Below are positions 1 to 8,668 of a stretch of 64,000 nucleotides of DNA, piece after piece (positions within the stretch are counted from its first letter, which is position 1; every line of letters starts with the position of its first letter). Where the stretch lies: contig JAEWET010000009.1 in the NCBI GenBank assembly GCA_023389195.1, positions 75,016 to 139,015 of the forward strand. Direction: 5' to 3'. Position numbers and translations under genes: made by a program. This DNA comes from Aliihoeflea sp023389195 (GTDB lineage: Bacteria > Pseudomonadota > Alphaproteobacteria > Rhizobiales > Rhizobiaceae). The notes under the pieces are model-generated. The model had not been told where the DNA came from. It ran no database searches and saw nothing but the letters and a program-made list of their open reading frames with translations.

Positions 1-50
1 CGAGGCGTCGATACCTCGCACCGCACAAATGTGGCCAAATCATTGCCTGC

Positions 51-1346
51 CTATTCGAGATAGCCGGCCGGATTGACGGGGGCAGAGTCCTTGCGGACCT
101 CGAAGCGCAGCTTGGGCGCCTCCGCATTGCCGCTCATCCCGGACGTCGCGATCTGCTGGCCGCGCGTGACCTTCTCGCCGCGCGCGACCTTGAGGTCGCT
201 CGCATGTCCGTAGACCGTGACGAGGCCGTTGTCGTGGCGCACCAGAACGGTGTTGCCGAATTCCTTCAGCCCGTCGCCCGCATAGATGACGACGCCGTTT
301 TCGGCGGCCATCACCGGCGTGCCGTTCGGGACCGAGATGTCGATGCCGTCGCCGCTTTGCGCGGAGCCGAAATTCGAGATCACGCGGCCGCGAACCGGCC
401 AGCGCATCTTGCCGACGCCGGTCGAGTCGGGCGCGACTGCCGCACCGTCCTTGACGGCCGATTCGACGGACGCCTGAGCCGAGGATGACGGCGCGTAGGC
501 TGCCTCCTGCGCACGCGGCGGCTGTGCCGGCTGCTGCGGTGCCGGGGTCGCGTTTGTGACGACGGGATCGCGCTGCGGCGCGGCTGCAACCTGCGTCGTC
601 GCCTGCGCGGAGCCGCCCGGAATGGTCAGCGTCTGGCCGATGCGGATGAGCCCGCTGTCGAGATTGTTCGCCCGCTTGATCGCATCGGCGGAGACGCCGG
701 TGCGCCGCGAGATTGCGGACAGCGTGTCACCGGAGGCGACCGTGTAGCTCGATCCGCCTGCGGCACCGGGAGCCGGCGTTGCCTGCGGCTGCGGCTGTGC
801 GCCCGCGCCGCCGACGGTCGGCGTCTGCGGCAGCACGGCAACCTGCGTCTGGCCCGGCTGCTGCGGCTGCGTCGGAGACGGAAGGGCGTTCGACGCCGGC
901 TGGATGGGTGCCGGCTGGTTGACCTGCGGAGCGGCAGCCATCTGCGCGCCGGAGGGCGGCGCCAGCGTGGCGCGACCAACGGGGGAAGCGGCAACGCCCT
1001 GGTTCGCATAAACCGGCTGCGGCTGCTGATAGACCGGCTGCTGCGGCTGGGCTGCGTAGACGGGCTGTCCGCCACCCACCGTCGCCGCCGGGACCGGCGC
1101 ACCGCGCTGGCCGTTGCGCGAGACCGAACCGGTATAGGTCTGATCGACGCCGGCGACCTGCTGGTTGCCCGGATAGGGCTGGGAGACCGGCGCGACGGCA
1201 GCCGCGCTGTTCGATGTCCCGGTGAAAAGTGAATCCTGGAAGCGCTGGACATTGGAGCTGCAACCGGCAGCCAGGCCGCCAACCACCGCAATTGCGGCGC
1301 TGCGCAGGAGAATCCGTCGCGTCTGATGAGAAAGGCCGAAGCACAT
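51..1346 (-). CDS. LysM/M23 (NlpD-type) murein hydrolase activator lipoprotein
   Basis: 431 aa. The N-terminus has a lipoprotein signal with lipobox-like GLAAGCSS, so it is probably anchored in the outer membrane. A long Gln/Pro/Ala-rich linker follows, then a LysM domain at about residues 199-244 (SYTVASGDTLSAISRRTG) that should bind peptidoglycan, and a C-terminal M23/LytM domain at about 330-431. The LytM zinc ligands are degenerate: the first His of the HxGIDI motif is absent (GDGIDIS) and the terminal HLHFE motif reads KLRFEV. This is the pattern of NlpD/EnvC amidase activators rather than active endopeptidases. It is the last gene of the surE-pcm run on the minus strand, about 100 bp after pcm. 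The activator role is inferred from the degenerate site. Confidence 0.85.
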   Translation of the reverse strand: MCFGLSHQTRRILLRSAAIAVVGGLAAGCSSNVQRFQDSLFTGTSNSAAAVAPVSQPYPGNQQVAGVDQTYTGSVSRNGQRGAPVPAATVGGGQPVYAAQPQQPVYQQPQPVYANQGVAASPVGRATLAPPSGAQMAAAPQVNQPAPIQPASNALPSPTQPQQPGQTQVAVLPQTPTVGGAGAQPQPQATPAPGAAGGSSYTVASGDTLSAISRRTGVSADAIKRANNLDSGLIRIGQTLTIPGGSAQATTQVAAAPQRDPVVTNATPAPQQPAQPPRAQEAAYAPSSSAQASVESAVKDGAAVAPDSTGVGKMRWPVRGRVISNFGSAQSGDGIDISVPNGTPVMAAENGVVIYAGDGLKEFGNTVLVRHDNGLVTVYGHASDLKVARGEKVTRGQQIATSGMSGNAEAPKLRFEVRKDSAPVNPAGYLE

Positions 1347-1449
1347 GGCAGAACCCGCAATTACCCGATACCAACTGATCTGGATTAAAGCGCGTTAATG
1401 TTACTGGCCGGTTAAATTCGACGGCTTATTCGTGGCATTTCGAGGGAAA

Positions 1450-2100
1450 TCAGATGACCGCGGCCACGCCTTTGACGATTGGCTGGAAACGGACGCGGCC
1501 GATGTCCTCGCGCTCGAAGCGGCTGCCGACCTTGGTCAGCCGTGCCAGCGCCTGTTCGTCCTCGGCGGGGCCGATGGCGGCGATCATGATGCCGTTGCTC
1601 GACAACTGGTCGACGAAATGGCGCGGCAGCGCGTCGAAGGCACACCAGGCGATGATCCGGTCGAACGGACCTTCGGCGGCAACGCCGGAAAGGCCGTCGG
1701 CATGTCGCACGATGGCATTTTGCAGGCCGAGCGATTCGATTCGCGCCTGCGCCTGTTCGGCCAGCGTTTTGTAGCGCTCCAGCGAAAGCACCCGGCCCGC
1801 GATGCGGCCGAGGATCGCCGCCGTGTAGCCGGAGCCCGTTCCGATTTCGCAGACGCGCAGCCCGGGCTGGACTTGGAGCGCGCCAAGGCATTGCGCTTGC
1901 AGATCTATGCCTTCGATCGCCTCGCCGCATTCGATCGGCAGGAAGCGTCGCGACCAGGCGTCGGTCTGCCACTGGCTGGGGACGAAGCCCTGCCTCGGCG
2001 TCGCCTCGATCGCCGCGATCAGTTCGCGGCCGGTGATGCCCAGCGCGCGGGCGCGCAGCAGGAATGCGGCAAAGCCTTCGCGCTCGACCGTGTCCGTCAT
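1450..2100 (-). CDS. pcm: Protein-L-isoaspartate O-methyltransferase
   Basis: 216 aa SAM-dependent methyltransferase that repairs L-isoaspartyl residues in aged proteins. The SAM-binding glycine loop EIGTGSGYTAAILG is near residue 85, and RFEREDIGRVRFQP is near the C-terminus. The ATG at 2100 overlaps the surE stop as ATGA, so the two are translationally coupled. The segment PIECGEAIEGIDLQ replaces the ISQPYIVA motif of enterobacterial Pcm. Rhizobial homologues are, to my knowledge, similar there, but it makes the exact substrate less certain. Pairing with surE is a conserved stress/stationary-phase arrangement in many proteobacteria. Confidence 0.85.
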   Translation of the reverse strand: MTDTVEREGFAAFLLRARALGITGRELIAAIEATPRQGFVPSQWQTDAWSRRFLPIECGEAIEGIDLQAQCLGALQVQPGLRVCEIGTGSGYTAAILGRIAGRVLSLERYKTLAEQAQARIESLGLQNAIVRHADGLSGVAAEGPFDRIIAWCAFDALPRHFVDQLSSNGIMIAAIGPAEDEQALARLTKVGSRFEREDIGRVRFQPIVKGVAAVI

Positions 2101-2858
2101 GACGCGAGCGCCTTTGCGAGCTGGTCCTTGACCTCGTGGGCGGTCAGGTCGAGATGCAGCGGCGTCACCGAGATATGATTGTCGCGCAGTGCGGCCAGGT
2201 CCGTGCCTTCGCGGATCTCGGACGGCTCGCGGCCGAATCGCAGCCAGTAATAGGGAAAGCCGCGTCCGTCGCGCCGCTTGTCGAGCCACAGGCCGTGGAT
2301 GCGCTTGCCCTGGCCGGTGACGACCGCGCCCTTCACGTCGCCGGGCGGGCAGTTCGGGAAGTTGATGTTGAGGAAGATGCCGGCCGGAATGGAGGCGTCG
2401 AGCATGCGGCGCAGGATGCCCGGCGCGTGCTTTTCGGTCGTCTCCCAGTGCAGTGTGCGGCCTTCCTCGGTCACGTTGTAGCCCTGGCTGAGCGCGATCG
2501 AAGGAACACCGAGAAGTGTTCCCTCCATGGCACCCGCGACCGTGCCCGAATAGGTCACGTCGTCGGCGACGTTGGAGCCGGAATTGACGCCGGACAGGAT
2601 CAGGTCCGGCGGTTCGGGCAGGATTTCCCGGACGCCCATGATGACGCAATCGGTCGGCGTGCCGCGCACGGCGAAGTGCCGGTCTGATATCTTGCGCATC
2701 CGCAGCGGCTCGGACAGCGAGAGCGAGTGCGCGAAGCCCGACTGGTCGGTCTCCGGCGCCACCACCCAGACGTCATCGGAAAGTTCCCGCGCGATCCGCT
2801 CCAGAACCTGCAATCCTTCGGCATGAATGCCGTCGTCATTGGTGAGCAGAATGCGCAA
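2097..2858 (-). CDS. surE: 5'/3'-nucleotidase SurE
   Basis: 253 aa metal-dependent survival protein that dephosphorylates nucleoside monophosphates. The N-terminal metal site is LRILLTNDDGIHAEGL, and the second signature is SGVNSGSNVADDVTYSGT. No ATG gives the canonical MRILLTNDDG start. A TTG at 2858 does, preceded by GGAG seven nt upstream, so I place the start there. It begins 11 nt after the serS stop and ends overlapping pcm by 4 nt. A longer in-frame reading runs upstream through serS on another frame and is an artefact. Confidence 0.9.
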   Translation of the reverse strand: MRILLTNDDGIHAEGLQVLERIARELSDDVWVVAPETDQSGFAHSLSLSEPLRMRKISDRHFAVRGTPTDCVIMGVREILPEPPDLILSGVNSGSNVADDVTYSGTVAGAMEGTLLGVPSIALSQGYNVTEEGRTLHWETTEKHAPGILRRMLDASIPAGIFLNINFPNCPPGDVKGAVVTGQGKRIHGLWLDKRRDGRGFPYYWLRFGREPSEIREGTDLAALRDNHISVTPLHLDLTAHEVKDQLAKALAS

Positions 2859-2869
2859 GGTGACTTCTC

Positions 2870-4174
2870 CTATTTGACGCCGATCTTTTCCAGCCCGCCC
2901 ATATAGGACCGCAAGGCTTGCGGGACGGTGACGCTGCCGTCCTCGTTCTGGTAATTTTCCATGACCGCGATCAAAGCGCGGCCGACGGCGGTGCCCGAGC
3001 CGTTCAGCGTGTGGACGAAGCCTGTCCCCTTTCCGTCCGCGCGGCGGAAGCGTGCATTCATACGCCGCGCCTGGAAGTCGCCACAGACCGAACAGGACGA
3101 GATTTCGCGATAGGCGTTCTGACCCGGCAGCCAGACCTCGATGTCGTAGGTCTTGCGCGCGCCGAAGCCCATGTCGCCGGTGCAGAGCGTCACGGTGCGG
3201 AACGGCAGGTCGAGGCGCTTCAGCACCTCCTCGGCGCAGGCCGTCATCCGCTCGTGCTCGGCGATCGATTCGTCCGGCGCCGTGATCGAGACGAGCTCGA
3301 CCTTGTAGAACTGGTGCTGGCGCAGCATGCCGCGCGTGTCGCGCCCGGCCGAGCCTGCTTCCGAGCGGAAGCACGGCGTCAGCGCGGTCATGCGCAGCGG
3401 TAAGCGGTCGTTGGCCAGGATTTCCTCGCGAACCATGTTGGTCAGCGAGACTTCGGCTGTTGGAATCAGGCCGAGCCGACCTTCGCCATGCTTGGCGAAG
3501 AACAGGTCTTCCTCGAATTTGGGAAGCTGGTTGGTGCCGAACAGCGCCTCGTCGCGCACCAGCAGCGGCACCTGCATCTCGGTGTAGCCGTGTTCGCCCG
3601 TATGCAGGTCGAGCATGAACTGGCCAAGCGCGCGTTCCAGCCGCGCGATCTGCCCGGAGAGAACCGTGAAGCGCGAGCCCGAAAGCTTCGCCGCACGCTC
3701 GAAATCCATCTCGCCGAACGCCTCGCCGATTTCGAAATGCTCGCGCGTCCAGGTGGTTTTCGGCTTCGGCTCGCCGATCCGGCGCACCTCGACATTGTCG
3801 CTCTCGTCCCTGCCGAGCGGAACGTCGTCGAGCGGGATGTTGGGCAGGACGGCCAGCGCGTCGCTCATGGCGCGGTCGAGATCGCGCTCGGTCGCCTCGC
3901 CGTTCTGGACGAAGGCCTTGATGTCGGCGACTTCGGCCTTCAGCCGCTCGGCAAGCTCCATGTCGCCGGAGCGCATGGCATTGCCGATCTCCTTGGACGC
4001 GGCGTTGCGGCGTTCCTGCTTTTCCTGGAGGGCGACGAGATGGGCGCGGCGCGCCTCGTCATGGCCGATGATTTCCTCGACCTTTGCGGCAGCCTCGTCC
4101 TTCGTCCAGCCGCGCTTTTCGAGAGCAGCGGAAAGCGCTTCGGGCTTTTCGCGAATCCATTTGATGTCGAGCAT
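2870..4174 (-). CDS. serS: Seryl-tRNA synthetase
   Basis: 434 aa class II synthetase charging tRNA-Ser (and tRNA-Sec where present). Residues 1 to about 110 form the N-terminal coiled-coil arm (MLDIKWIREKPEALSAALEK). Motif 2 is FRSEAGSAGRDTRGMLRQHQF and motif 3 includes NGSGTAVGRALIAVMENYQ. Length is standard for bacterial SerRS. It sits between tatC (66-bp gap) and surE, the usual order in Rhizobiales. Confidence 0.97.
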   Translation of the reverse strand: MLDIKWIREKPEALSAALEKRGWTKDEAAAKVEEIIGHDEARRAHLVALQEKQERRNAASKEIGNAMRSGDMELAERLKAEVADIKAFVQNGEATERDLDRAMSDALAVLPNIPLDDVPLGRDESDNVEVRRIGEPKPKTTWTREHFEIGEAFGEMDFERAAKLSGSRFTVLSGQIARLERALGQFMLDLHTGEHGYTEMQVPLLVRDEALFGTNQLPKFEEDLFFAKHGEGRLGLIPTAEVSLTNMVREEILANDRLPLRMTALTPCFRSEAGSAGRDTRGMLRQHQFYKVELVSITAPDESIAEHERMTACAEEVLKRLDLPFRTVTLCTGDMGFGARKTYDIEVWLPGQNAYREISSCSVCGDFQARRMNARFRRADGKGTGFVHTLNGSGTAVGRALIAVMENYQNEDGSVTVPQALRSYMGGLEKIGVK

Positions 4175-4240
4175 TGGCAGAGCGTCCCGGTATATGTCAG
4201 GGAGTGGCCGTGGCCGAACGACGGCAGGTCCGGCGAGCGC

Positions 4241-5068
4241 CTAGACCTCGGAGGATGCAGCTTCCGCCTTTTCGCGGGCGATGCGCTCCAGTTCGCGCGT
4301 GCGTTCGAGCCTGCGGGCAATCCAGATGGAGACCTCGTAGAGAAGGATCGTAGGCAGCGCAAGACCGATCTGGCTGACCGGATCGGGCGGCGTGATGACG
4401 GCCGCGACGACGAAGGCGGCGACGATCATGTACTTGCGCTTGTCGGCCAGACCCTCGGCGGTGACCATGCCCACACGCGCCATCAGCGTCGTGACGACGG
4501 GGAGCTGGAACACCAGCCCGAACGCGAAGATCAGCGTCATGATGAGGCTGAGATACTCCGAGACGCGCGGCAGCAGCGAGATCTGGATTTCCTGGTCGGG
4601 ACCCACCTGCTGCATCGACAGGAAGAACCACATCACCATCGGCGTGAAGAAGAAGTAGACCAGCGCCGCGCCCATCAGGAACAGGATGGGCGATGCGATC
4701 AGGAAGGGAAGGAACGCGGCGCGCTCGTTCTTGTAGAGGCCGGGAGCGACAAATTTGTAGACCTGATTGGCGATCAGGGGGAACGCCAGAACCATGCCGC
4801 CGAACATGCCCAGCTTGATCTGGGTGAAAAAGAATTCCTGCGGCGCGGTGTAGATCAGGTCGACGCTCTTCGCGTCGAGCCCCGCCCACTCGGTCGCCCA
4901 CTGGAAGGGGATCACCAACAGGTTGAAGAGTTCGCGGGCGAAGAAGAAGCAGACCAGGAAGGCGACGAAAAAACCGATCAGCGCCCGGATCAGCCGCGAG
5001 CGCAGTTCGATCAGATGGTCGAGCAGCGGTGCCGAACTCGACTCGAGGTCGTCGTCTTTGGTGGTCAC
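4241..5068 (-). CDS. tatC: Sec-independent translocase subunit TatC
   Basis: 275 aa polytopic inner-membrane protein, the receptor for twin-arginine signal peptides. It has about six hydrophobic segments and the conserved cytoplasmic start SSAPLLDHLIELRSRL. The periplasmic/second-loop FFTQIKLGMFGGMVLAFP and the later AAFVVAAVITPPDP are TatC hallmarks. It overlaps tatB by 4 nt (ATGA), so TatB and TatC synthesis are coupled. At least one likely client lies in this window: the RR-signal subunit at 40673-41203. Confidence 0.97.
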   Translation of the reverse strand: MTTKDDDLESSSAPLLDHLIELRSRLIRALIGFFVAFLVCFFFARELFNLLVIPFQWATEWAGLDAKSVDLIYTAPQEFFFTQIKLGMFGGMVLAFPLIANQVYKFVAPGLYKNERAAFLPFLIASPILFLMGAALVYFFFTPMVMWFFLSMQQVGPDQEIQISLLPRVSEYLSLIMTLIFAFGLVFQLPVVTTLMARVGMVTAEGLADKRKYMIVAAFVVAAVITPPDPVSQIGLALPTILLYEVSIWIARRLERTRELERIAREKAEAASSEV

Positions 5069-5688
5069 TTGTCCGCCTTCGCCTTCGCCTTGGCCGTGGT
5101 CGTCTTGGCTGCTTTCGCCGCCGTTTTTGCCTTTGCGGCGGCCGGTTTCGCCGTTGCCGCCTTCGCCGGCGCGGCCGCGCCATTGCCCTTCGCGGCAGCC
5201 TTGGCAACCGGGGTCTTTGCGGGTCGCGCGGCCTTGACCGGTGCCTTTGCCGCACCCGGAGCAGGTTTCGTCACAGACGGTGCCTTCGTCATCGCCTCGG
5301 GCATCGCCGTCGCGCCGGTCTTCAGCGGCTCTGCCGGCTGCGGCGTCGAGGCGGGTTTTTCGGCGGAGATGGGCGTTGAAGGCTTCATCGCCTTGTCGAG
5401 CCCGGAACGCACGTCCTTGGCCGCCTGCTCCATCGGGTTCAGCGCCTTCTTGATCTCCGACGCCGGATTGAGCTTGCGTGCGTCATCGGCAAGCGACTTC
5501 AGATCCTGAAGGTCGGCTTCCTTGATCGCCTCGTCGAATTGCTTGCGGAAATCGCCCGCCATCGAGCGCACCGTCGACATCGTCTTGCCGAAAGAGCGCA
5601 GGAGGCGCGGCAAATCCTTCGGACCCACGACCACGATCAATACGATCGCGATGACGAGGATTTCGGACCAGCTCAAGTCAATCATCAT
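5065..5688 (-). CDS. tatB: Sec-independent translocase subunit TatB
   Basis: 207 aa. One N-terminal membrane helix (SWSEILVIAIVLIVVVGPKDLP) is followed by an amphipathic helix (RLLRSFGKTMSTVRSMAGDF). The long C-terminal tail from about residue 100 is almost entirely Ala, Lys, Pro and Thr. TatB forms the substrate-binding core with TatC. The tail is longer and more repetitive than in E. coli TatB (171 aa), which is common in alphaproteobacteria. Confidence 0.95.
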   Translation of the reverse strand: MMIDLSWSEILVIAIVLIVVVGPKDLPRLLRSFGKTMSTVRSMAGDFRKQFDEAIKEADLQDLKSLADDARKLNPASEIKKALNPMEQAAKDVRSGLDKAMKPSTPISAEKPASTPQPAEPLKTGATAMPEAMTKAPSVTKPAPGAAKAPVKAARPAKTPVAKAAAKGNGAAAPAKAATAKPAAAKAKTAAKAAKTTTAKAKAKADK

Positions 5689-5723
5689 TCATGTCCGCGT
5701 CAGGCGTTGCGGCCTTCTCGCGA

Positions 5724-5951
5724 TCAGGACGACGTCTTTCCGACCTTGTCCTTGCCGGTCGGCGCCATCGGCTCGTCGGCGCGGTGGTCGAGCGTCTTGG
5801 TCCCGACATCCTCGTCGTCGGCCATGCCCTTCTTGAAGCTCTTGATGCCCTTGGCCATGTCGCCCATCAGCTCGGGAATCTTGCCCCGGCCGAACAGGAG
5901 GAGGACGACGACGAGCACGATGAGCCAGTGCCAGATCGAGAAGCTACCCAT
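5724..5951 (-). CDS. tatA: Sec-independent translocase subunit TatA
   Basis: 75 aa pore-forming Tat component. The short N-terminus leads into one membrane helix (SIWHWLIVLVVVLLLFGRG), the FGRGKIPEL hinge, and the amphipathic helix MGDMAKGIKSFKKGM. An in-frame GTG lies six nt upstream (5957), but GAAAGAGAG is correctly spaced for the ATG at 5951, which gives the standard MGSFSIWHW start. It is the first gene of tatABC and is separated from the upstream ABC ATPase gene by 36 bp. Confidence 0.95.
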   Translation of the reverse strand: MGSFSIWHWLIVLVVVLLLFGRGKIPELMGDMAKGIKSFKKGMADDEDVGTKTLDHRADEPMAPTGKDKVGKTSS

Positions 5952-5987
5952 GATCACTCTCTTTCGAACAATTCGTTCGTTCTTGAC

Positions 5988-7097
5988 TTATGCGTTTTCG
6001 GAACGGCTTTCAAACACGAGAACATCAGACTTTCTGACGTTTAGCCAGACGTCCCGGCTCGACCGGGGCAACGCGCCGCATCGGATGCGTGCCCGCACGT
6101 GTCGCTCAGCCCCTTGAACCGCAAGTTCCAGCAATTCCACCACCCCGAGGAAACGGCGTGATATCACCCGCGCCGGAATTTCGCCAACGCTTTCCGACAC
6201 ATCGAATGCCGAAAGCCGTGTGGCGACCGCAACGCCGACACCATCTTGAAACCCGTTTGCGTCGAAAATACCGATCGGCGTCTCGACACGACCCGATAAC
6301 GCGCGGCCGTCGAAAATATTCAGTTCCGAAAAGAAGCCCGCCGCAAAAAGATTGACGGGTGCGTTGAACAGTTCCTCGGCGGTGCCTGTCTGGACGAGTT
6401 CGCCGTCCTTGAGGAGCGCAATCCGGTCGCCCATCCGCATCGCCTCCTCCGCATCATGTGTCACCACGATCGCCGTCGACCGGCTCTGGCGCAGAATGCC
6501 GAGCGTTTCGGCGCGGACCTGGTCCTTCAGACGCGAATCGAGGCCGGAGAAGGGCTCGTCCATCAACAGGACGCCGGGACGCGGCGCGATCGCGCGGGCA
6601 AGCGCCACGCGCTGCTGCTCACCGCCCGAAAGCACATGCGGATAGGCGTCGGCATAGGATTCGAGACCGACGCGCTCGAGCGAGATCAACGCTTCCCGTT
6701 TCGCTTCGACGCGCGACAATGCGGTCAGCCCGAACTTCACGTTTTCGAGGATCGTCAAATGCGGAAAGAGGGCGAAATCCTGGAAGACGAGCCCTACCGA
6801 GCGCTTTTCGGGAGGGACGAACAGGTCTGGGCCGGAAATCTCGCGATCGTTGAGAAGAACGCGCCCGCTCGTCTGCGTTTCGATGCCCGCGGCGATCCGC
6901 AGCAGCGTCGTCTTGCCCGACCCGGAGGGGCCGAGCAGGCACAGGACCTCGCCGGGCTCGGCCGTCAGCGAAACGTTGCGCAAGGTCTGGGCGTGCGAAT
7001 TGAAGGAATGGGAGACGTTCTCGAAGGCGAGGCGCGACGCAAAGGTCACGCCCGCGGTGACGCGCCCGTCCTGCCTGCGTTCGATCGTTTCAGCCAC
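5988..7097 (-). CDS. Orphan ABC transporter ATP-binding protein (Fe3+/spermidine class)
   Basis: About 369 aa. Walker A GPSGSGKT at about residues 56-63, signature LSGGEQQRVALARA, Walker B VLLMDEPFSGLD, H-loop VVTHDAEEAMRMGD, then a C-terminal TOBE-like regulatory region. The order and length match FbpC/PotA-type import ATPases. A TTG at 7136 would overlap scpB, but the GTG at 7097 has a GGAGG four nt upstream and is the better start. No permease or binding-protein gene is adjacent, so its partners must be elsewhere. It sits between scpB and tatA, which are neighbours in related genomes as I recall them, suggesting an insertion. Substrate unknown. Confidence 0.8.
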   Translation of the reverse strand: MAETIERRQDGRVTAGVTFASRLAFENVSHSFNSHAQTLRNVSLTAEPGEVLCLLGPSGSGKTTLLRIAAGIETQTSGRVLLNDREISGPDLFVPPEKRSVGLVFQDFALFPHLTILENVKFGLTALSRVEAKREALISLERVGLESYADAYPHVLSGGEQQRVALARAIAPRPGVLLMDEPFSGLDSRLKDQVRAETLGILRQSRSTAIVVTHDAEEAMRMGDRIALLKDGELVQTGTAEELFNAPVNLFAAGFFSELNIFDGRALSGRVETPIGIFDANGFQDGVGVAVATRLSAFDVSESVGEIPARVISRRFLGVVELLELAVQGAERHVRARIRCGALPRSSRDVWLNVRKSDVLVFESRSENA

Positions 7098-7132
7098 GTG
7101 ACCTCCGACGCCGCATCCCGCGGCGTTCCGGG

Positions 7133-7849
7133 TCAATCATCCTCGACCTTGGGTGTCAACAGGCCGAGTTCCTCGAGATCGATGTCCGTCAGCGGCTCCT
7201 CGTCATCGCCGTAGAGGCCGGGATCGGCGGGGGGCTGGGGAATGTGGAGATTGGCCGGCAGACGGGCCGACAGGAGCCCTGCCCCGCGCAACTCGTCCAT
7301 GCCCGGAAGATCGCGGATTTCGCTCAAGCCGAAATGGTCGAGGAAGGCTTCGCTGGTGCCGTAGGTGACCGGCCGGCCTGGCGTCTTGCGCCGGCCGCGC
7401 ATCCGCACCCAGCCCGTCTCCAGCAACGTGTCGAGCGTGCCCTTGGCGGTCTCGACACCCCTTATATCCTCCATTTCGGCGCGGGTGACCGGCTGGTGGT
7501 AGGCGATGATGGCAAGGACTTCGAGGGCGGCGCGGGAGAGCTTTTTCTGCTGAACCTGGTCGCGGGCGAGAAGGAAAGAGAGGTCCGAGGCGGTGCGGAA
7601 CGCCCATCCATCGCCGACCCGGATCAGGTTCACGCCACGGACCGAATAGAGCTTCTGGAGTTCCGTCAGGACGGTTGCGATATCGACGTCATTTGGGAGT
7701 TTATCCCTCAAATGACGGGTTGAAACCGGCTCGGACGAGGCGAAAATGAGCGCTTCGGCCATCCGAATGGCTTCAAAAAGTGCCGAATCGGCCGATTTTG
7801 AGCTCGTTTGTCCCGAGAATGCGATGATTTTTCCGGTGTTCTGGTCCAT
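7133..7849 (-). CDS. scpB: Segregation and condensation protein B
   Basis: 238 aa winged-helix kleisin-interacting subunit of the SMC-ScpAB condensin. Characteristic segments are EALIFASSEPVS near residue 34, ALEVLAIIAYHQPVTRAEME and RGVETAKGTLDTLLETGWV. It starts 1 nt after the scpA stop, so the two are cotranscribed and probably coupled. The tail after about residue 190 is acidic (YGDDEEPLTDIDLEELG). It acts on the nucleoid with SMC, which is not encoded here. Confidence 0.93.
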   Translation of the reverse strand: MDQNTGKIIAFSGQTSSKSADSALFEAIRMAEALIFASSEPVSTRHLRDKLPNDVDIATVLTELQKLYSVRGVNLIRVGDGWAFRTASDLSFLLARDQVQQKKLSRAALEVLAIIAYHQPVTRAEMEDIRGVETAKGTLDTLLETGWVRMRGRRKTPGRPVTYGTSEAFLDHFGLSEIRDLPGMDELRGAGLLSARLPANLHIPQPPADPGLYGDDEEPLTDIDLEELGLLTPKVEDD

Positions 7850-7850
7850 C

Positions 7851-8657
7851 TCAGGCGCTTCTCGACTTCAGATAGAGCGGCGCGAAGGCGCCGTCCTGAC
7901 GCACCTGAAACTGCCCTTCGCGGACGAGTTCGAGCGTCGCGGCGAACGAACTCGCAATCGCGCTCGCGCGCTCCTCCGGCGACACGACATAGTCGATCAG
8001 GAACCGGTCGAGTGCCGTCCACTCGGTGAAGTTTCCGATCAGGCGTGTCAGGAGTTCGCGCGCGTCCTTCAAAGACCAGACGCCGCGCTTGGCGATTCGC
8101 ACATTGGTCACTGCCGCGCGCTGGCGCTGGGAGGCGTAGGCGGTCAGGAGATCATAAAGCGAGGCGGTGTAGGTGTTTTCGCGGCGGATCGCGATCGGTT
8201 CGGGCATGCCGCGGGCAAAAATTTCGCGGCCGAGATGGTCGCGGTTCATCAAGCGATTGCCGGCTTCGCGCATGGCTTCGAGCCGGCGCAGGCGAAATTG
8301 CAGGACGGCGGCGAGTTCGTCGCCACTCTGGCCTTCGTCGGATTTCTTGTGTGGAATCAGGAGCTTGGACTTCAGGAAGGCGAGCCAGGCGGCCATGACG
8401 AGATAGTCGGCGGCAAGCTCGATGCGCAGGTGCCGCGCGCGCTCGACGAAGGTCAGATATTGCTCGGCGAGCGCCAGCACCGAAATGCGGGCGAGATCGA
8501 CCTTCTGGCCGCGGGCAAGGTGCAGCAGGAGGTCGAGCGGGCCTTCGAAGCCGTCGACATCGACGACGAGCGCCGGGTCGGATGCGGCGCGACCGTTCTC
8601 GTCCCAGAATTCCTCCAGGGGGAGCGTCGAGGCGGCAGCGGGCGTATCCTTGGCCAA
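7851..8657 (-). CDS. scpA: Segregation and condensation protein A
   Basis: About 268 aa kleisin subunit of SMC-ScpAB. The N-terminal signature FEGPLDLLLHLARGQKVDL and the following EQYLTFVERA are typical, as is LAADYLVMAAWLAFLKSKLL. There is no ATG near the start. Two in-frame TTG codons exist, at 8663 and 8657. AGAAGGA ends six nt before the second and directly abuts the first, so 8657 is preferred. nagZ ends only 11 nt upstream. Confidence 0.93.
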   Translation of the reverse strand: MAKDTPAAASTLPLEEFWDENGRAASDPALVVDVDGFEGPLDLLLHLARGQKVDLARISVLALAEQYLTFVERARHLRIELAADYLVMAAWLAFLKSKLLIPHKKSDEGQSGDELAAVLQFRLRRLEAMREAGNRLMNRDHLGREIFARGMPEPIAIRRENTYTASLYDLLTAYASQRQRAAVTNVRIAKRGVWSLKDARELLTRLIGNFTEWTALDRFLIDYVVSPEERASAIASSFAATLELVREGQFQVRQDGAFAPLYLKSRSA

Positions 8658-8668
8658 TCCCAATCCTT

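Noticed and set aside
3488..5509. 673-codon plus-strand open frame opposite serS, tatC and tatB
   Set aside because: It crosses three well-identified genes and their overlaps; composition is that of an antisense frame.
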